64,000 bases of DNA from Nitrincola iocasae (lineage in GTDB: Bacteria; Pseudomonadota; Gammaproteobacteria; Pseudomonadales; Balneatricaceae): the NCBI RefSeq assembly GCF_008727795.1, contig NZ_CP044222.1, positions 496,001 through 560,000 on the forward strand, written 5' to 3'. The notes below the pieces were generated by a model. It saw nothing but the letters and a program-made list of their open reading frames with translations, was not told the origin of the DNA and did not search any database. A program made the translations under genes and the position numbers. Within the stretch, counting starts at the first letter, position 1. Every line of letters starts with the position of its first letter. Positions 7,118 through 15,730 of the stretch are shown here, piece after piece.

Positions 7118-8528
7118 TGTCTGGGTGGTTGATGATGACCGTTCGATACGCTGGGTGTTGGATAAGGCCTTAAGTTCCGCTGGATTGAAAACCGCTATTT
7201 TTGAAAGTGCGGACCAGTTGCTGAAAAAGCTGTCACTGGAACAACCGGATGCCATTATCAGTGATATCCGTATGCCGGGAATGGATGGACTGGAAATGCT
7301 GGAGCGTATCCATGTTGACTATCCTGACCTGCCCATCATTATTATGACCGCACATTCCGATCTGGATAGTGCTGTGGCGTCTTATCGTGGTGGCGCCTTC
7401 GAGTACCTGCCCAAACCCTTTGATGTGGATGATGCCGTTGCGCTGGTCGCCAGAGCAGTAGAGCATGCGCATGAACGGCGAGAAAAAGCTCCCGATCTTA
7501 TTGAGACTGATACCGCTGAAATTATTGGTGAAGCACCGGCAATGCAGGAAGTATTTCGCGCTATCGGACGTTTGTCACAATCCAATATAACCGTGTTGAT
7601 CAATGGTGATTCAGGTACGGGCAAAGAGTTGGTGGCACATGCACTGCATCGACACAGTCCACGGGTCGCGCATCCGTTTATTCCACTTAATATGGCAGCA
7701 ATTCCTAAAGATCTGATTGAGTCTGAACTATTTGGTCATGAAAAAGGCGCGTTTACCGGTGCAGCTGCTGCCCGTCGAGGTCGCTTTGAGCAGGCCGATG
7801 GCGGTACGCTGTTTCTGGATGAAATTGGTGATATGCCCGCTGATACGCAGACGCGTCTACTACGTGTGTTGGCTGATGGTGAGTTTTATCGAGTGGGTGG
7901 TCATACCCCGGTTAAAGTGGATGTTCGCATTATTGCGGCGACCCATCAGAACCTGGAAACCCTGGTTCAGGAAGGGCGCTTTCGCGAAGATTTATTCCAT
8001 CGTCTGAATGTTATCCGCATTCATATTCCCAGATTGTCACAAAGGCGTGAAGATATCCCGAGGTTGGCTCGCTATTTCCTGGCACGTTCAGCCGAAGAGC
8101 TGAGTGTAGAGCCAAAAACCCTTAAAGCCGAGACAGAAGAGTTTATTTGTGATCTACCCTGGCCGGGTAATGTCAGGCAACTGGAGAATACCTGCCGCTG
8201 GTTAACAGTGATGGCTTCAGGTCGGGAAGTACTGATCTCTGATTTACCCCCAGAGTTGCTCGACCGACCGGAAATTAGCCAGCCTGCTGGGGGCAGTTGG
8301 GACCAGTTGTTGCGTAACTGGGCGGATCAGCAGTTGAGTCGTGGACGCAAGTCTATTCTCAATGAAGCCTTGCCAATGTTTGAGCAGGCAATGATAGAGA
8401 TCGCGCTGAAGCATACCGCGGGGCGCAAACGGGATGCAGCCGAGTTGTTGGGTTGGGGCCGAAATACCTTAACGCGCAAGATCAAAGAATTGGGAATGGA
8501 GGCTGATGAGGATGATGATGAGAGTTAG
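7101..8528 (+). CDS. ntrC: Nitrogen regulator NtrC (GlnG), sigma-54 activator
   Basis: NtrC is the DNA-binding response regulator that activates sigma-54 promoters of nitrogen genes. The 475 residues comprise a receiver domain (Asp55 in SDIRMPGMDG), an AAA+ domain with Walker A NGDSGTGKE, the sigma-54 contact loop ELFGHEKGAFTGA, Walker B GGTLFLDEIGDMP and the R-finger region, and a C-terminal Fis-type helix-turn-helix (RDAAELLGWGRNTLTRKIKELG). It overlaps the end of ntrB. Predicted targets in this window are glnA, its own operon and possibly amt. The C terminus ends in an acidic tail (EADEDDDES). Confidence 0.97.
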   Translation: MNTSGNVWVVDDDRSIRWVLDKALSSAGLKTAIFESADQLLKKLSLEQPDAIISDIRMPGMDGLEMLERIHVDYPDLPIIIMTAHSDLDSAVASYRGGAFEYLPKPFDVDDAVALVARAVEHAHERREKAPDLIETDTAEIIGEAPAMQEVFRAIGRLSQSNITVLINGDSGTGKELVAHALHRHSPRVAHPFIPLNMAAIPKDLIESELFGHEKGAFTGAAAARRGRFEQADGGTLFLDEIGDMPADTQTRLLRVLADGEFYRVGGHTPVKVDVRIIAATHQNLETLVQEGRFREDLFHRLNVIRIHIPRLSQRREDIPRLARYFLARSAEELSVEPKTLKAETEEFICDLPWPGNVRQLENTCRWLTVMASGREVLISDLPPELLDRPEISQPAGGSWDQLLRNWADQQLSRGRKSILNEALPMFEQAMIEIALKHTAGRKRDAAELLGWGRNTLTRKIKELGMEADEDDDES

Positions 8529-8567
8529 TGATCATTATTAGCCGGTATGGCTATTAAGTGTCTGGTG

Positions 8568-8595
8568 CTGGCAGCTCTGCTAAGAGAGCTGCCAG
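8568..8595. terminator. Hairpin between convergent ntrC and the amt unit
   Basis: CTGGCAGCTC (8568-8577) and GAGCTGCCAG (8586-8595) form a perfect 10-bp stem with an 8-base loop. It sits in the gap between the convergent ntrC stop and the small Amt-linked gene. Neither strand has a U tract after it, so it may be a bidirectional mRNA 3'-end barrier and not a classical terminator. Confidence 0.5.
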
Positions 8596-8608
8596 TCAAC
8601 CACGATCC

Positions 8609-8785
8609 TCAGCGATTTTTCAAAGGATCCATTGGACTGCTGAAGCTGTGTTTTTCGTGCTTCGCACTAGCGACTACCACCAAGATGACCGCGGCAGCAA
8701 CACCGAGTGTAATCAGACTCAATATTACGGGTTTGTCGAAGAAGGTGAACACCGCGCTGGCACCTTCAAATGTAGTTAGACTCAT
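8609..8785 (-). CDS. 58-residue single-span membrane protein downstream of amt
   Basis: This small gene is easily missed. The ATG at 8785-8783 is preceded by AAGAGGAT with ideal spacing, and the frame runs 58 codons to a TGA at 8609. The product has a short N terminus (MSLTTFEGASAVFTFFDKP), one strongly hydrophobic span (residues ~20-40, rich in L, I, V, A) and a basic then polar tail (SAKHEKHSFSSPMDPLKNR), which favours N-out/C-in topology. It begins 37 bases after the amt stop on the same strand with no terminator between, so it is likely co-transcribed. I do not recognise the family. It occupies the place where glnK might be expected near amt and could be an accessory subunit. No other function is proposed. 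Confidence 0.72.
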   Translation of the reverse strand: MSLTTFEGASAVFTFFDKPVILSLITLGVAAAVILVVVASAKHEKHSFSSPMDPLKNR

Positions 8786-8822
8786 GGTTGATCCTCTTAA
8801 TTAATATGTTTTAGCCAGCGGC

Positions 8823-10199
8823 TTAAGCAAGCTTGTTTTCTAAAGGTATTGAGGTTGCCGGGCTGCTGTTTTCGAAACGAGTAACTGCTGCTTGTCCATG
8901 CATTGCATCCCATTCCGGATAGGCTTGTGCTGGTACTTCGGTCAGATCCAGTCCGCGCTCTTCAGCCTGTCTGGGAACTCGCAGCATGCCCACCTGTTTT
9001 AGCAGGTAAGAGAGCATGTAGCCTGGAATGAATCCCAGTGAAGCCATCACGATCGCACCGACAAGTTGGCCAGTAAAGCTGATATCGGCCATGCCTTCCA
9101 TGTTTGGATAGCCACTAAGAAAAATGCCGCTGATCAGTAATCCGGCGAAACCGGCAAATCCGTGTACCGCAAAAGCACCTACGGCATCATCAATGCGGAG
9201 GCGCAGTAGTAGCTGATTCATCATTGGGGCTAAGCAACCAACCCCGAGTGCGATTAGGTAAGCAAGTCCTGGGTGATAGAGGTCAAGTCCTGGTGCAATC
9301 GAAATAATACCGACCAGTCCGCCAGACATCATCCAGAAAGGCTCGCGGCTGATCAGGTATGCACCGACAACACCGCCGGCAAAACCCATCAAGGTATTAA
9401 AGGAAAAAGCCGAGAGTGTGGTCGGTTGGCCATATATGTTGATCCACTGAGCTCCTCCGTTATAAATGATGCAGCCACCGAGAAAGCCAAAAAAACCAAC
9501 AATAATCAGCATCAGTCCAACAACACTCATTGGCATGCTATGGCCAGCAATGGGATTGACCGAGCCATCGGTGTTAAAGCGTCCGATACGCGGCCCCAGG
9601 TTAATCACCACGGCTAGTGCAAAAAAGCCAGCAACCATGTGTACTACGCCTGCAGCGCCTACATCATGGTAACCCCATTTTACCGTCAGCCAGCCTTCTG
9701 GATGCCAGCCCCAAGCTGCTGCGAATAGCCAGAGTACGCCCCCGAGCAATAACGTCAGTATCAGGAAGGCGCTGACACGAGCGCGTTCAATGATTGCGCC
9801 AGAAAAAATAGAGCCGGTCGTGGCGGCAAAAAGCGCGAAAGCACCCCAGAAAATGCCGGTAGCATTATCCTGGATGTTGGGTCCCATTGATTCACTCCAG
9901 GGCATAGATGCCATGAATGCGTCCATCCTTGGCACTAACCCATCCGGAAATGCGTTGTAAATTGCCCAGCCGATAAGGTACACAGCTGGAATGATCAGCG
10001 CGAAGGCGAGGATGTTTTTTACCCCGGCAGCCAGGGCATTTTTCAGTCGAGATGCGCCAATTTCATAAGAGAGAAATCCGGCATGTATCAGTATCATCAG
10101 GGCGGTGCACCACCAGTAAAAAATCTCCATGTTCAGGGTGTTGGTCATATCGATCAGAGCATGTAGCTCGGCAAGGGAAGGAGTTTGAAGCTCATCCAT
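8823..10199 (-). CDS. amt: Ammonium transporter, Amt family
   Basis: An inner-membrane ammonium channel/transporter of 458 residues with about eleven hydrophobic spans. Family features include the N-terminal FYWWCTALMILIHAGFLSYE, the FWGAFALFAATTGSIFSGAIIERAR segment region, WGWHPEGWL, DVGAAGVVHMVAGFFAL with a pore-type His, and a second His in AVGAFAVHGFAGFAG. The ATG at 10199 follows TGAGGATTG. A sigma-54-like promoter (10312-10326) lies upstream on the same strand, consistent with nitrogen control. No glnK gene is adjacent. The long cytosolic tail (~60 residues) is typical of Amt proteins that dock a PII trimer, so a PII from elsewhere may still act on it. Confidence 0.95.
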   Translation of the reverse strand: MDELQTPSLAELHALIDMTNTLNMEIFYWWCTALMILIHAGFLSYEIGASRLKNALAAGVKNILAFALIIPAVYLIGWAIYNAFPDGLVPRMDAFMASMPWSESMGPNIQDNATGIFWGAFALFAATTGSIFSGAIIERARVSAFLILTLLLGGVLWLFAAAWGWHPEGWLTVKWGYHDVGAAGVVHMVAGFFALAVVINLGPRIGRFNTDGSVNPIAGHSMPMSVVGLMLIIVGFFGFLGGCIIYNGGAQWINIYGQPTTLSAFSFNTLMGFAGGVVGAYLISREPFWMMSGGLVGIISIAPGLDLYHPGLAYLIALGVGCLAPMMNQLLLRLRIDDAVGAFAVHGFAGFAGLLISGIFLSGYPNMEGMADISFTGQLVGAIVMASLGFIPGYMLSYLLKQVGMLRVPRQAEERGLDLTEVPAQAYPEWDAMHGQAAVTRFENSSPATSIPLENKLA

Positions 10200-10311
10200 A
10201 GGTCAATCCTCAGAAAGGTTGTTGGGGCGGCTAAAAACACAGTCATAGACAGACTGAAAGGTCTGCCAATTATTTATTTATGGTTATATAATGTTCCTCT
10301 AAGGAATGTAA

Positions 10312-10326
10312 GCAGGGTCCGTGCCA
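10312..10326 (-). promoter_or_regulatory. Sigma-54-like promoter of amt
   Basis: On the minus strand the sequence is TGGCACGGACCCTGC. The -24 box TGGCACG is perfect and the -12 box is CTGC, one change from TTGC, with the correct GG-N10-GC spacing. The predicted transcript begins near 10300, about 100 bases before amt. I could not find a clear NtrC enhancer further upstream. Confidence 0.68.
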
Positions 10327-10482
10327 AGTTGCTTTTAAGTAGGTATTTAAGGCTGGAAGCAAGAGCATTCGGGGCACGTGGTGTTTGGTAAGGTATTTTT
10401 GTGACTAAGGATTGACAGAAAAATGCATCAAAATCGTCCAGTAATATGCTCGCTGCCTGTATATGGGGCAGCTGATGGGGAC

Positions 10483-10836
10483 TCAGTCTACAGTCTGTGT
10501 GTTTTCATGTAAGCGTTGCTCGCGTTGACGCCGACGCAGATCTACAGCGTAGCGGGCGACAGTGTTTGCTTGTTCGTCGCTCAGGTCGGGAAAGTGCCCC
10601 ATGGGATGACCAAACTGGTAGCCATGTTTAATAATTAGGACAACATCATGCACTTGCAGTTGGCTGATACCAACTGGCAGGTTTTGTAACTCATCTCCAA
10701 GGCCCCGATAAGTGTGACATTCCCGGCAGTAGTAGCCATAAAGCTGTTCCCCGCTGGTCATTTTGGCTGGCGGGATATCTGCGTCACAGGCAGTCAAAAA
10801 CAGCATGAAAAGCAGTAAGGGTAGGATGGACTTCAT
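10483..10836 (-). CDS. Small c-type cytochrome lipoprotein
   Basis: A 117-residue exported monohaem cytochrome. Residues 1-16 form a signal peptide ending in the lipobox LTAC, so Cys17 should be lipidated and the protein anchored in a membrane facing the periplasm. The haem motif is CRECH (Cys37, Cys40, His41), and a likely distal Met lies in HPMGHF. A DLSDEQANTVARYAVDLR helix near the C terminus is typical of cytochrome c folds. The start overlaps the holA stop (ATGA). The partner in electron transfer is unknown; it belongs to the cytochrome c family that accepts electrons or serves an oxidoreductase. The charged tail after residue 98 is family-variable. Confidence 0.85.
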   Translation of the reverse strand: MKSILPLLLFMLFLTACDADIPPAKMTSGEQLYGYYCRECHTYRGLGDELQNLPVGISQLQVHDVVLIIKHGYQFGHPMGHFPDLSDEQANTVARYAVDLRRRQREQRLHENTQTVD

Positions 10837-11867
10837 CGATCCTCCAGTGCCGGTAGTAGGGAAACTCCTGCAAGCTTGAGTGCAATTTGACGGATGATCA
10901 ACCAGGGGCTTTGGTCATGCATCCCCTTGATGGCATGGTCGGCCAAAGCCGCTGATTTCAGCAATGACTCCAGTGTTGTGGACGCCTGGGTCTGGCTAGC
11001 CTTACGTACCAGAGCTTTGCGTTTACCCCAGATGCGCTCTTTTTGACACAGGCTATCGTATTGTTGGCCCTGTTGCAGTGCCAGCTGAACATTATACAGC
11101 GTGCGGATTTCCCGGGTTAGTGCCCAGAGCACCACGGGTGCTTCAAGTCCTTCCTGGATTAGTGCCGTGAGGATTTTTTCGCAGCGTTCTGGTTGTCGGC
11201 TTAGCGCGGCTTCGGTTAAGGCAAATACATCGTAGCGTGAACTATCTGAAACCGAGGCAATAACTTGCTCAGCAGTGATTTGGGTATCCGGAAACAAGAG
11301 TTGCAGCTTAGCCAGCTCCTGGTGTGCTGCCAAGAGGTTGCCCTCAATGCGTTCTGCCAGTACCTGCAAGGCTTCATCATTGAGTTGCATTCCCTGGCTG
11401 GCTGCACGCTGAGACAACCATTGCGGTAGTTGTGCCGCGTCAGGTGCATGCACTTCAATCAGCAGCCCATCTGTTTCCAGGTGCTTGAACCAGGCTGATT
11501 TGCGGCTGGCCGCATCGGCTTTCTCCATAATCAGCAATAATGCTGTATCAGGGGGAGGGTCTCTGAGCCAACCAAGCAGTAGCTGACCGTCGCCTTTATT
11601 GATTTTATGGCTACCCAAGCGGATCTCGACGATCTTTCGGTCAGCAAACAGGGACAGTTCATTGGTACCTAACAGTGTGGTTTCCCAGCTGAAATGGCTG
11701 TCTGACTGATGCACGTCACGTTCACTGAAACCCTGTTGTCTCAGATAAGCACGAATCTGGTCGGCCGCCTCTTGGGATTGCAAGGGTTCATCACCGATTA
11801 CCAGAAAAACGGGGCTGGCAGTGAATCGCTGCAAAGCCCCGTGTAATTGCTCGGCCCGAAGTTTCAT
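10833..11867 (-). CDS. holA: DNA polymerase III delta subunit
   Basis: HolA is the wrench subunit of the clamp loader that opens the beta clamp. The 344-residue length is normal. The N-terminal MKLRAEQLHGALQR...VFLVIGDEPLQSQEAADQIR motif region and the QRAASQGMQLNDEALQVLAERIEGNLLAAHQELAKL segment are characteristic of this AAA+-like subunit without a functional Walker A. It starts 2 bases after the lptE stop, in the conserved leuS-lptE-holA order, and overlaps the downstream cytochrome gene by 4 bases. Confidence 0.95.
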   Translation of the reverse strand: MKLRAEQLHGALQRFTASPVFLVIGDEPLQSQEAADQIRAYLRQQGFSERDVHQSDSHFSWETTLLGTNELSLFADRKIVEIRLGSHKINKGDGQLLLGWLRDPPPDTALLLIMEKADAASRKSAWFKHLETDGLLIEVHAPDAAQLPQWLSQRAASQGMQLNDEALQVLAERIEGNLLAAHQELAKLQLLFPDTQITAEQVIASVSDSSRYDVFALTEAALSRQPERCEKILTALIQEGLEAPVVLWALTREIRTLYNVQLALQQGQQYDSLCQKERIWGKRKALVRKASQTQASTTLESLLKSAALADHAIKGMHDQSPWLIIRQIALKLAGVSLLPALEDR

Positions 11868-11869
11868 GG

Positions 11870-12406
11870 TCAGTTAGCGGATGCTGGTGGACGCAGGCGA
11901 ATATATTGACGCATAATCTGCTGGGCCAAATCCTGATGCATCTGCTGACGCAATACTGGTTCCTGCGAATTGCTGGCGGTAATGTTGGCGCTATCAACGT
12001 TGTAGGAGCGCTCAGACGTCAGTGTGCGTGGTGGGAGTAATTCCTCACCTTCCTGATCAGTCACTCTGAAGGTGACTTCGCCGCGCAACTCGTATTCCGA
12101 TGCTCTTGCGCTGCTATCCAATGATAGGGTGCGGCGGTCAAAGCGTTGCTCCAGCAGCTCGATTCGATAAGGTGCCTCGCTGGTGATTTCAACACCATTG
12201 GCTTCCAGAGCTTGCTCTAACGTCCGCTCCAGTTGTGGATCATTTGAATCACTCAGTAGAGTCACCTGTTTCAGAGATTCAGGAATGTCGTATAGCCCGC
12301 GCAATTTGAAACCACAGCCACTGATTACTAGTAATAGCAGTGTCAGTAGTAGAGCTTGCACCAGTGTTCGCTGCAAGGAGGATTGAGAGCCGGTTAGATG
12401 GACCAT
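11870..12406 (-). CDS. lptE: LPS-assembly lipoprotein LptE
   Basis: LptE is an outer-membrane lipoprotein that plugs the LptD barrel and completes lipopolysaccharide export to the cell surface. The 178 residues begin with a signal sequence (ALLLTLLLLVISGC) with the lipobox Cys near residue 31, followed by the family hallmark GFKLRGLYDIPESLKQVTL. A basic/polar tail ends near QYIRLRPPASAN. It lies between leuS and holA with gaps of 9 and 2 bases, the usual operon order. Confidence 0.94.
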   Translation of the reverse strand: MVHLTGSQSSLQRTLVQALLLTLLLLVISGCGFKLRGLYDIPESLKQVTLLSDSNDPQLERTLEQALEANGVEITSEAPYRIELLEQRFDRRTLSLDSSARASEYELRGEVTFRVTDQEGEELLPPRTLTSERSYNVDSANITASNSQEPVLRQQMHQDLAQQIMRQYIRLRPPASAN

Positions 12407-12415
12407 AGGGATCTC

Positions 12416-15010
12416 CTAGCCTACCACGATGTTTAGCAGTTTATTGGGAACGGCGATTTTCTTGCGCAGCGTTTTGCCCTGCATGTGCTTTTGCACATTT
12501 TCTTCCGCCAGTGCCAAATGCAGCAGGGTATCCTCATCGGCATCTGCTGCGACTTCTATACGGGCTCGTACCTTGCCATTCACCTGTACAACAATCTCCA
12601 CGGTTGAGCGGGTTAACGCGGCTTCATCCACCAGCGGCCAGGTCGCCTCGATTACTGCCTGTTCATGGCCCAGGTGCTGCCAGAGTTGATGGCAGATGTG
12701 CGGGACGATGGGCGACAGCAATAGTACAGCCGTTTCCAGGGCTTCGTGCATAACGGCACGTCCCTGTGGACTGACATCATGAAATCGACCAATGGCATTG
12801 GACAGTTCCATAATGGCAGCAATAGCTGTATTAAAAGTCTGGCGCCGTTCGGTATCATCCGATACTTTTTGAATCGTTTCATGTACTTTGCGACGTAACT
12901 CGGTTTGCTCATCACTCAGATCTGAGGCTTTCAGTGAATTTACCGGAAGGCCATGCTGAAGATGATCGTGCACCTGCTTCCACAAGCGGCGCAGGAAGCG
13001 ATGTGCACCTTCAACGGCTGAATCAGACCATTCCAGCGATTGCTCAGGCGGTGCAGCAAACATCATAAACAAACGCACTGTATCGGCACCATAGCGATCT
13101 ATCATCAGCTGGGGGTCAATACCGTTGTTTTTAGATTTAGACATTTTCGCCATACCTGACACGATCACCGGCTCACCGTCTAATTTATGGCGAGCACTAA
13201 TAATGCGGCCTTTCTCATCGGTTTCAGTAATAACATCGGCTGGCGCAATCCAGGTCTGACCACCCCGCTCATCTTCACGGTAATAGGTTTCGGCCAGTAC
13301 CATGCCCTGACAGAGCAAGCGTGTAAACGGCTCGTCAGAGTCCACCAGGCCTTCATCACGCAGGAGTTTGTGATAAAAACGCGAGTAGAGCAGATGCAAA
13401 ATAGCATGCTCTATACCACCAATATACTGGTCCACTGGCAGCCAATAACTGGACTGAGCCGGATCAAGCATGGCATTAGTTGACGAGCGGCTGGCAAAGC
13501 GAGCGGCATACCAGCTGGATTCCATAAAGGTATCAAAGGTATCAGTTTCACGCTCGGCAGCGCTGCCACATTCAGGGCAGGTCGTCTGGATGAAACTGTC
13601 CATTTTTTTAAGTGGCGAACCAACGCCATCAAACTCGACATCTTCTGGTAGCACTACGGGCAACTGATCTTCCGGAACAGCGACCGGACCGCAGTCAGGA
13701 CAATTGATGACCGGAATCGGTGCGCCCCAGTAACGCTGACGCGAAACACCCCAGTCACGCAGGCGGTAATGGATAGTGACTTTGCCGCGTTTACGCTTAG
13801 ACAACTCCTTGGTAATGGCCTTGAAAGCCATATCGAACTCCAGATCATCATAGTCACCGGAGTTGATTAACGGGCCTTTTTCGGTAAAAGCTTCCTTGTC
13901 CAGGTCGATTTCAACCTGGTTGTTCAAGCTGGTGATCACTTGCTTGAGTGGCAGGTTGTATTTGCGTGCAAACTCCCAGTCGCGCTGATCATGAGCGGGT
14001 ACAGACATGACCGCACCTGAACCGTAATCCATTAATACGAAGTTGGCTGTCCAGACAGGGATCAGTTCACCCGTTAGCGGATGTAAGGCTTCAATGCCCA
14101 AGGCCACGCCTTTCTTTTCCATAACCGCTATATCGGCTTCAGCCACTTTCATGTTGCGGCAGTCAGCAATAAAGTTAGCGATTTCTGAATTGTTTTCAGC
14201 CGCTTTGAGCGCCAGTGGATGCTGTGGTGCTACGGCCATATAGGTGACGCCCATCAGGGTATCCGGGCGAGTGGTAAAGACTTCCAGATCACCATAATCG
14301 GGTACATGGAAGCTGATCTCAGCCCCTTTTGAACGACCTATCCAGTTGCGTTGCATGGTCTTGACCTGTTCAGGCCAGTGCTCCAATTTATCCAGATCAT
14401 CCAGGAGTTGATCAGCATAATCTGTGATCTTAAGAAACCATTGCGGAATTTTTTTGCGCTCTACTAAAGCGCCCGAGCGCCAGCCGCGGCCATCAATAAC
14501 CTGTTCGTTGGCAAGCACGGTCTGATCGACCGGGTCCCAGTTCACTTCAGCATCACGCTTGTAAACCAGGCCTTTTTTCATCAGCTTGGTGAAAAACCAT
14601 TGTTCCCAGCGATAGTACTCCGGGTGGCAGGTGGCCAGTTCCCGCGACCAGTCGTAACCAAACCCCATGCGACAGAGTTGATTGCGCATGTAGTCAATAT
14701 TTTCGTAGGTCCACTTGGCGGGTGCTACGTTGTTGTTGATTGCAGCATTCTCGGCTGGCAGGCCAAACGCGTCCCAGCCCATAGGTTGCAGTACACTTTT
14801 ACCCTGCATGCGCTGATAGCGCGAGATCACGTCGCCAATGGTGTAATTACGTACGTGGCCCATGTGCAACCGCCCGCTGGGGTAGGGGAACATAGACAGG
14901 CAGTAGAATTTTTCTTTCTGCGGGTCATTAATGGCTTTGAAGCTTCCCTTTTCTTCCCAGAAGCGCTGGGCAAGGGGTTCTATTTCCTGCGGCTGATAGT
15001 GCTCGTTCAT
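12416..15010 (-). CDS. leuS: Leucyl-tRNA synthetase
   Basis: LeuRS is the cytosolic class I synthetase that charges tRNA-Leu. The 864 residues include the HIGH variant HMGH (residues 49-52), the KMSKS motif near residue 621, a CP1 editing domain in the 230-410 region, and a zinc-binding insertion with CPDCG and CPECG pairs followed by DTFMESSWYAARF. The C-terminal domain ends KTLRKKIAVPNKLLNIVVG. It heads the leuS-lptE-holA-cytochrome c operon. The divergent DUF1451 gene shares its upstream region, as ybeL does in E. coli. Confidence 0.98.
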   Translation of the reverse strand: MNEHYQPQEIEPLAQRFWEEKGSFKAINDPQKEKFYCLSMFPYPSGRLHMGHVRNYTIGDVISRYQRMQGKSVLQPMGWDAFGLPAENAAINNNVAPAKWTYENIDYMRNQLCRMGFGYDWSRELATCHPEYYRWEQWFFTKLMKKGLVYKRDAEVNWDPVDQTVLANEQVIDGRGWRSGALVERKKIPQWFLKITDYADQLLDDLDKLEHWPEQVKTMQRNWIGRSKGAEISFHVPDYGDLEVFTTRPDTLMGVTYMAVAPQHPLALKAAENNSEIANFIADCRNMKVAEADIAVMEKKGVALGIEALHPLTGELIPVWTANFVLMDYGSGAVMSVPAHDQRDWEFARKYNLPLKQVITSLNNQVEIDLDKEAFTEKGPLINSGDYDDLEFDMAFKAITKELSKRKRGKVTIHYRLRDWGVSRQRYWGAPIPVINCPDCGPVAVPEDQLPVVLPEDVEFDGVGSPLKKMDSFIQTTCPECGSAAERETDTFDTFMESSWYAARFASRSSTNAMLDPAQSSYWLPVDQYIGGIEHAILHLLYSRFYHKLLRDEGLVDSDEPFTRLLCQGMVLAETYYREDERGGQTWIAPADVITETDEKGRIISARHKLDGEPVIVSGMAKMSKSKNNGIDPQLMIDRYGADTVRLFMMFAAPPEQSLEWSDSAVEGAHRFLRRLWKQVHDHLQHGLPVNSLKASDLSDEQTELRRKVHETIQKVSDDTERRQTFNTAIAAIMELSNAIGRFHDVSPQGRAVMHEALETAVLLLSPIVPHICHQLWQHLGHEQAVIEATWPLVDEAALTRSTVEIVVQVNGKVRARIEVAADADEDTLLHLALAEENVQKHMQGKTLRKKIAVPNKLLNIVVG

Positions 15011-15172
15011 CGTATCTGGTTAAAACTCTTATTCATGGGCTGGGGAGAAGGTAACTTCTGCAACAGCTCGTAATTTATTGGAAAGATTTATAGATGCGGC
15101 ATAGCATACAATATATACAAGCCTGCAAACAGAGCTTAATCTCATCACCCTGACGGTGATTAAGGAGTAGTT

Positions 15173-15730
15173 ATGCAAGATTCAGATAAAAAACCGGTAA
15201 AGCATTCCGAAGTGGCACCTGAAGTCTATGATCGTATTCTGGACAGGTTGCGTCGGAACATTGATGAAGCCGGTGAATCGACTTGGGAATCCCTGCAAGA
15301 GACCATCCAGGAGGCTATCGAGCTGGAGATGGCCGCTGAAGAGATGACTCGGGATGAAATGGACCTTCTCAGGGCCTATATAGAACGAGATCTTAAGCAG
15401 ATAGGTTATTATGCACATGAAACAGGCGAAGGGATTGCGGCCTGGCTGAATTTTGATCTGAATGCGCTGGAGCAGACAGTGATGAACCGGTTGTGGGAGT
15501 TGGCGGATAAAACCCGCGTGCAGCATGAGCTGTTACGTGAACAGTTAACGCATGCTGATCAGCAATATCTGGCGGGCGAAATTACCTTGCCGGGACGTTT
15601 GCAATGTGTCAGTTGTGGTGAGCCGCAATTGTTAATCAAAACCAGCGTTATTGATGCCTGCTCAGCCTGTCATGGCGTGATCTTTGAACGCTCGCCAGGG
15701 CCTTGGCCACAAACCGAGCAACAACAGTAG
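15173..15730 (+). CDS. Zinc-ribbon protein, DUF1451 (YbeL family)
   Basis: A 185-residue cytosolic protein of unknown function. It is mainly an acidic helical N-terminal part (residues ~10-135) followed by a zinc ribbon with two CxxC knuckles, CVSCG and CSACHG (residues ~144-165). The ATG follows TAAGGAG. A small hairpin (ATCACC/GGTGAT, 15144-15160) lies just before it. It is divergent from leuS, matching the E. coli ybeL-leuS arrangement. Its last 69 bases overlap, tail to tail, the 3' end of lnt, and the zinc ribbon finishes inside that overlap. Confidence 0.9.
   Translation: MQDSDKKPVKHSEVAPEVYDRILDRLRRNIDEAGESTWESLQETIQEAIELEMAAEEMTRDEMDLLRAYIERDLKQIGYYAHETGEGIAAWLNFDLNALEQTVMNRLWELADKTRVQHELLREQLTHADQQYLAGEITLPGRLQCVSCGEPQLLIKTSVIDACSACHGVIFERSPGPWPQTEQQQ

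Noticed and set aside
8547..8804. 85-codon plus-strand frame after ntrC
   Set aside because: It overlaps the better supported minus-strand small membrane protein, has no ribosome-binding site and no family-like sequence.
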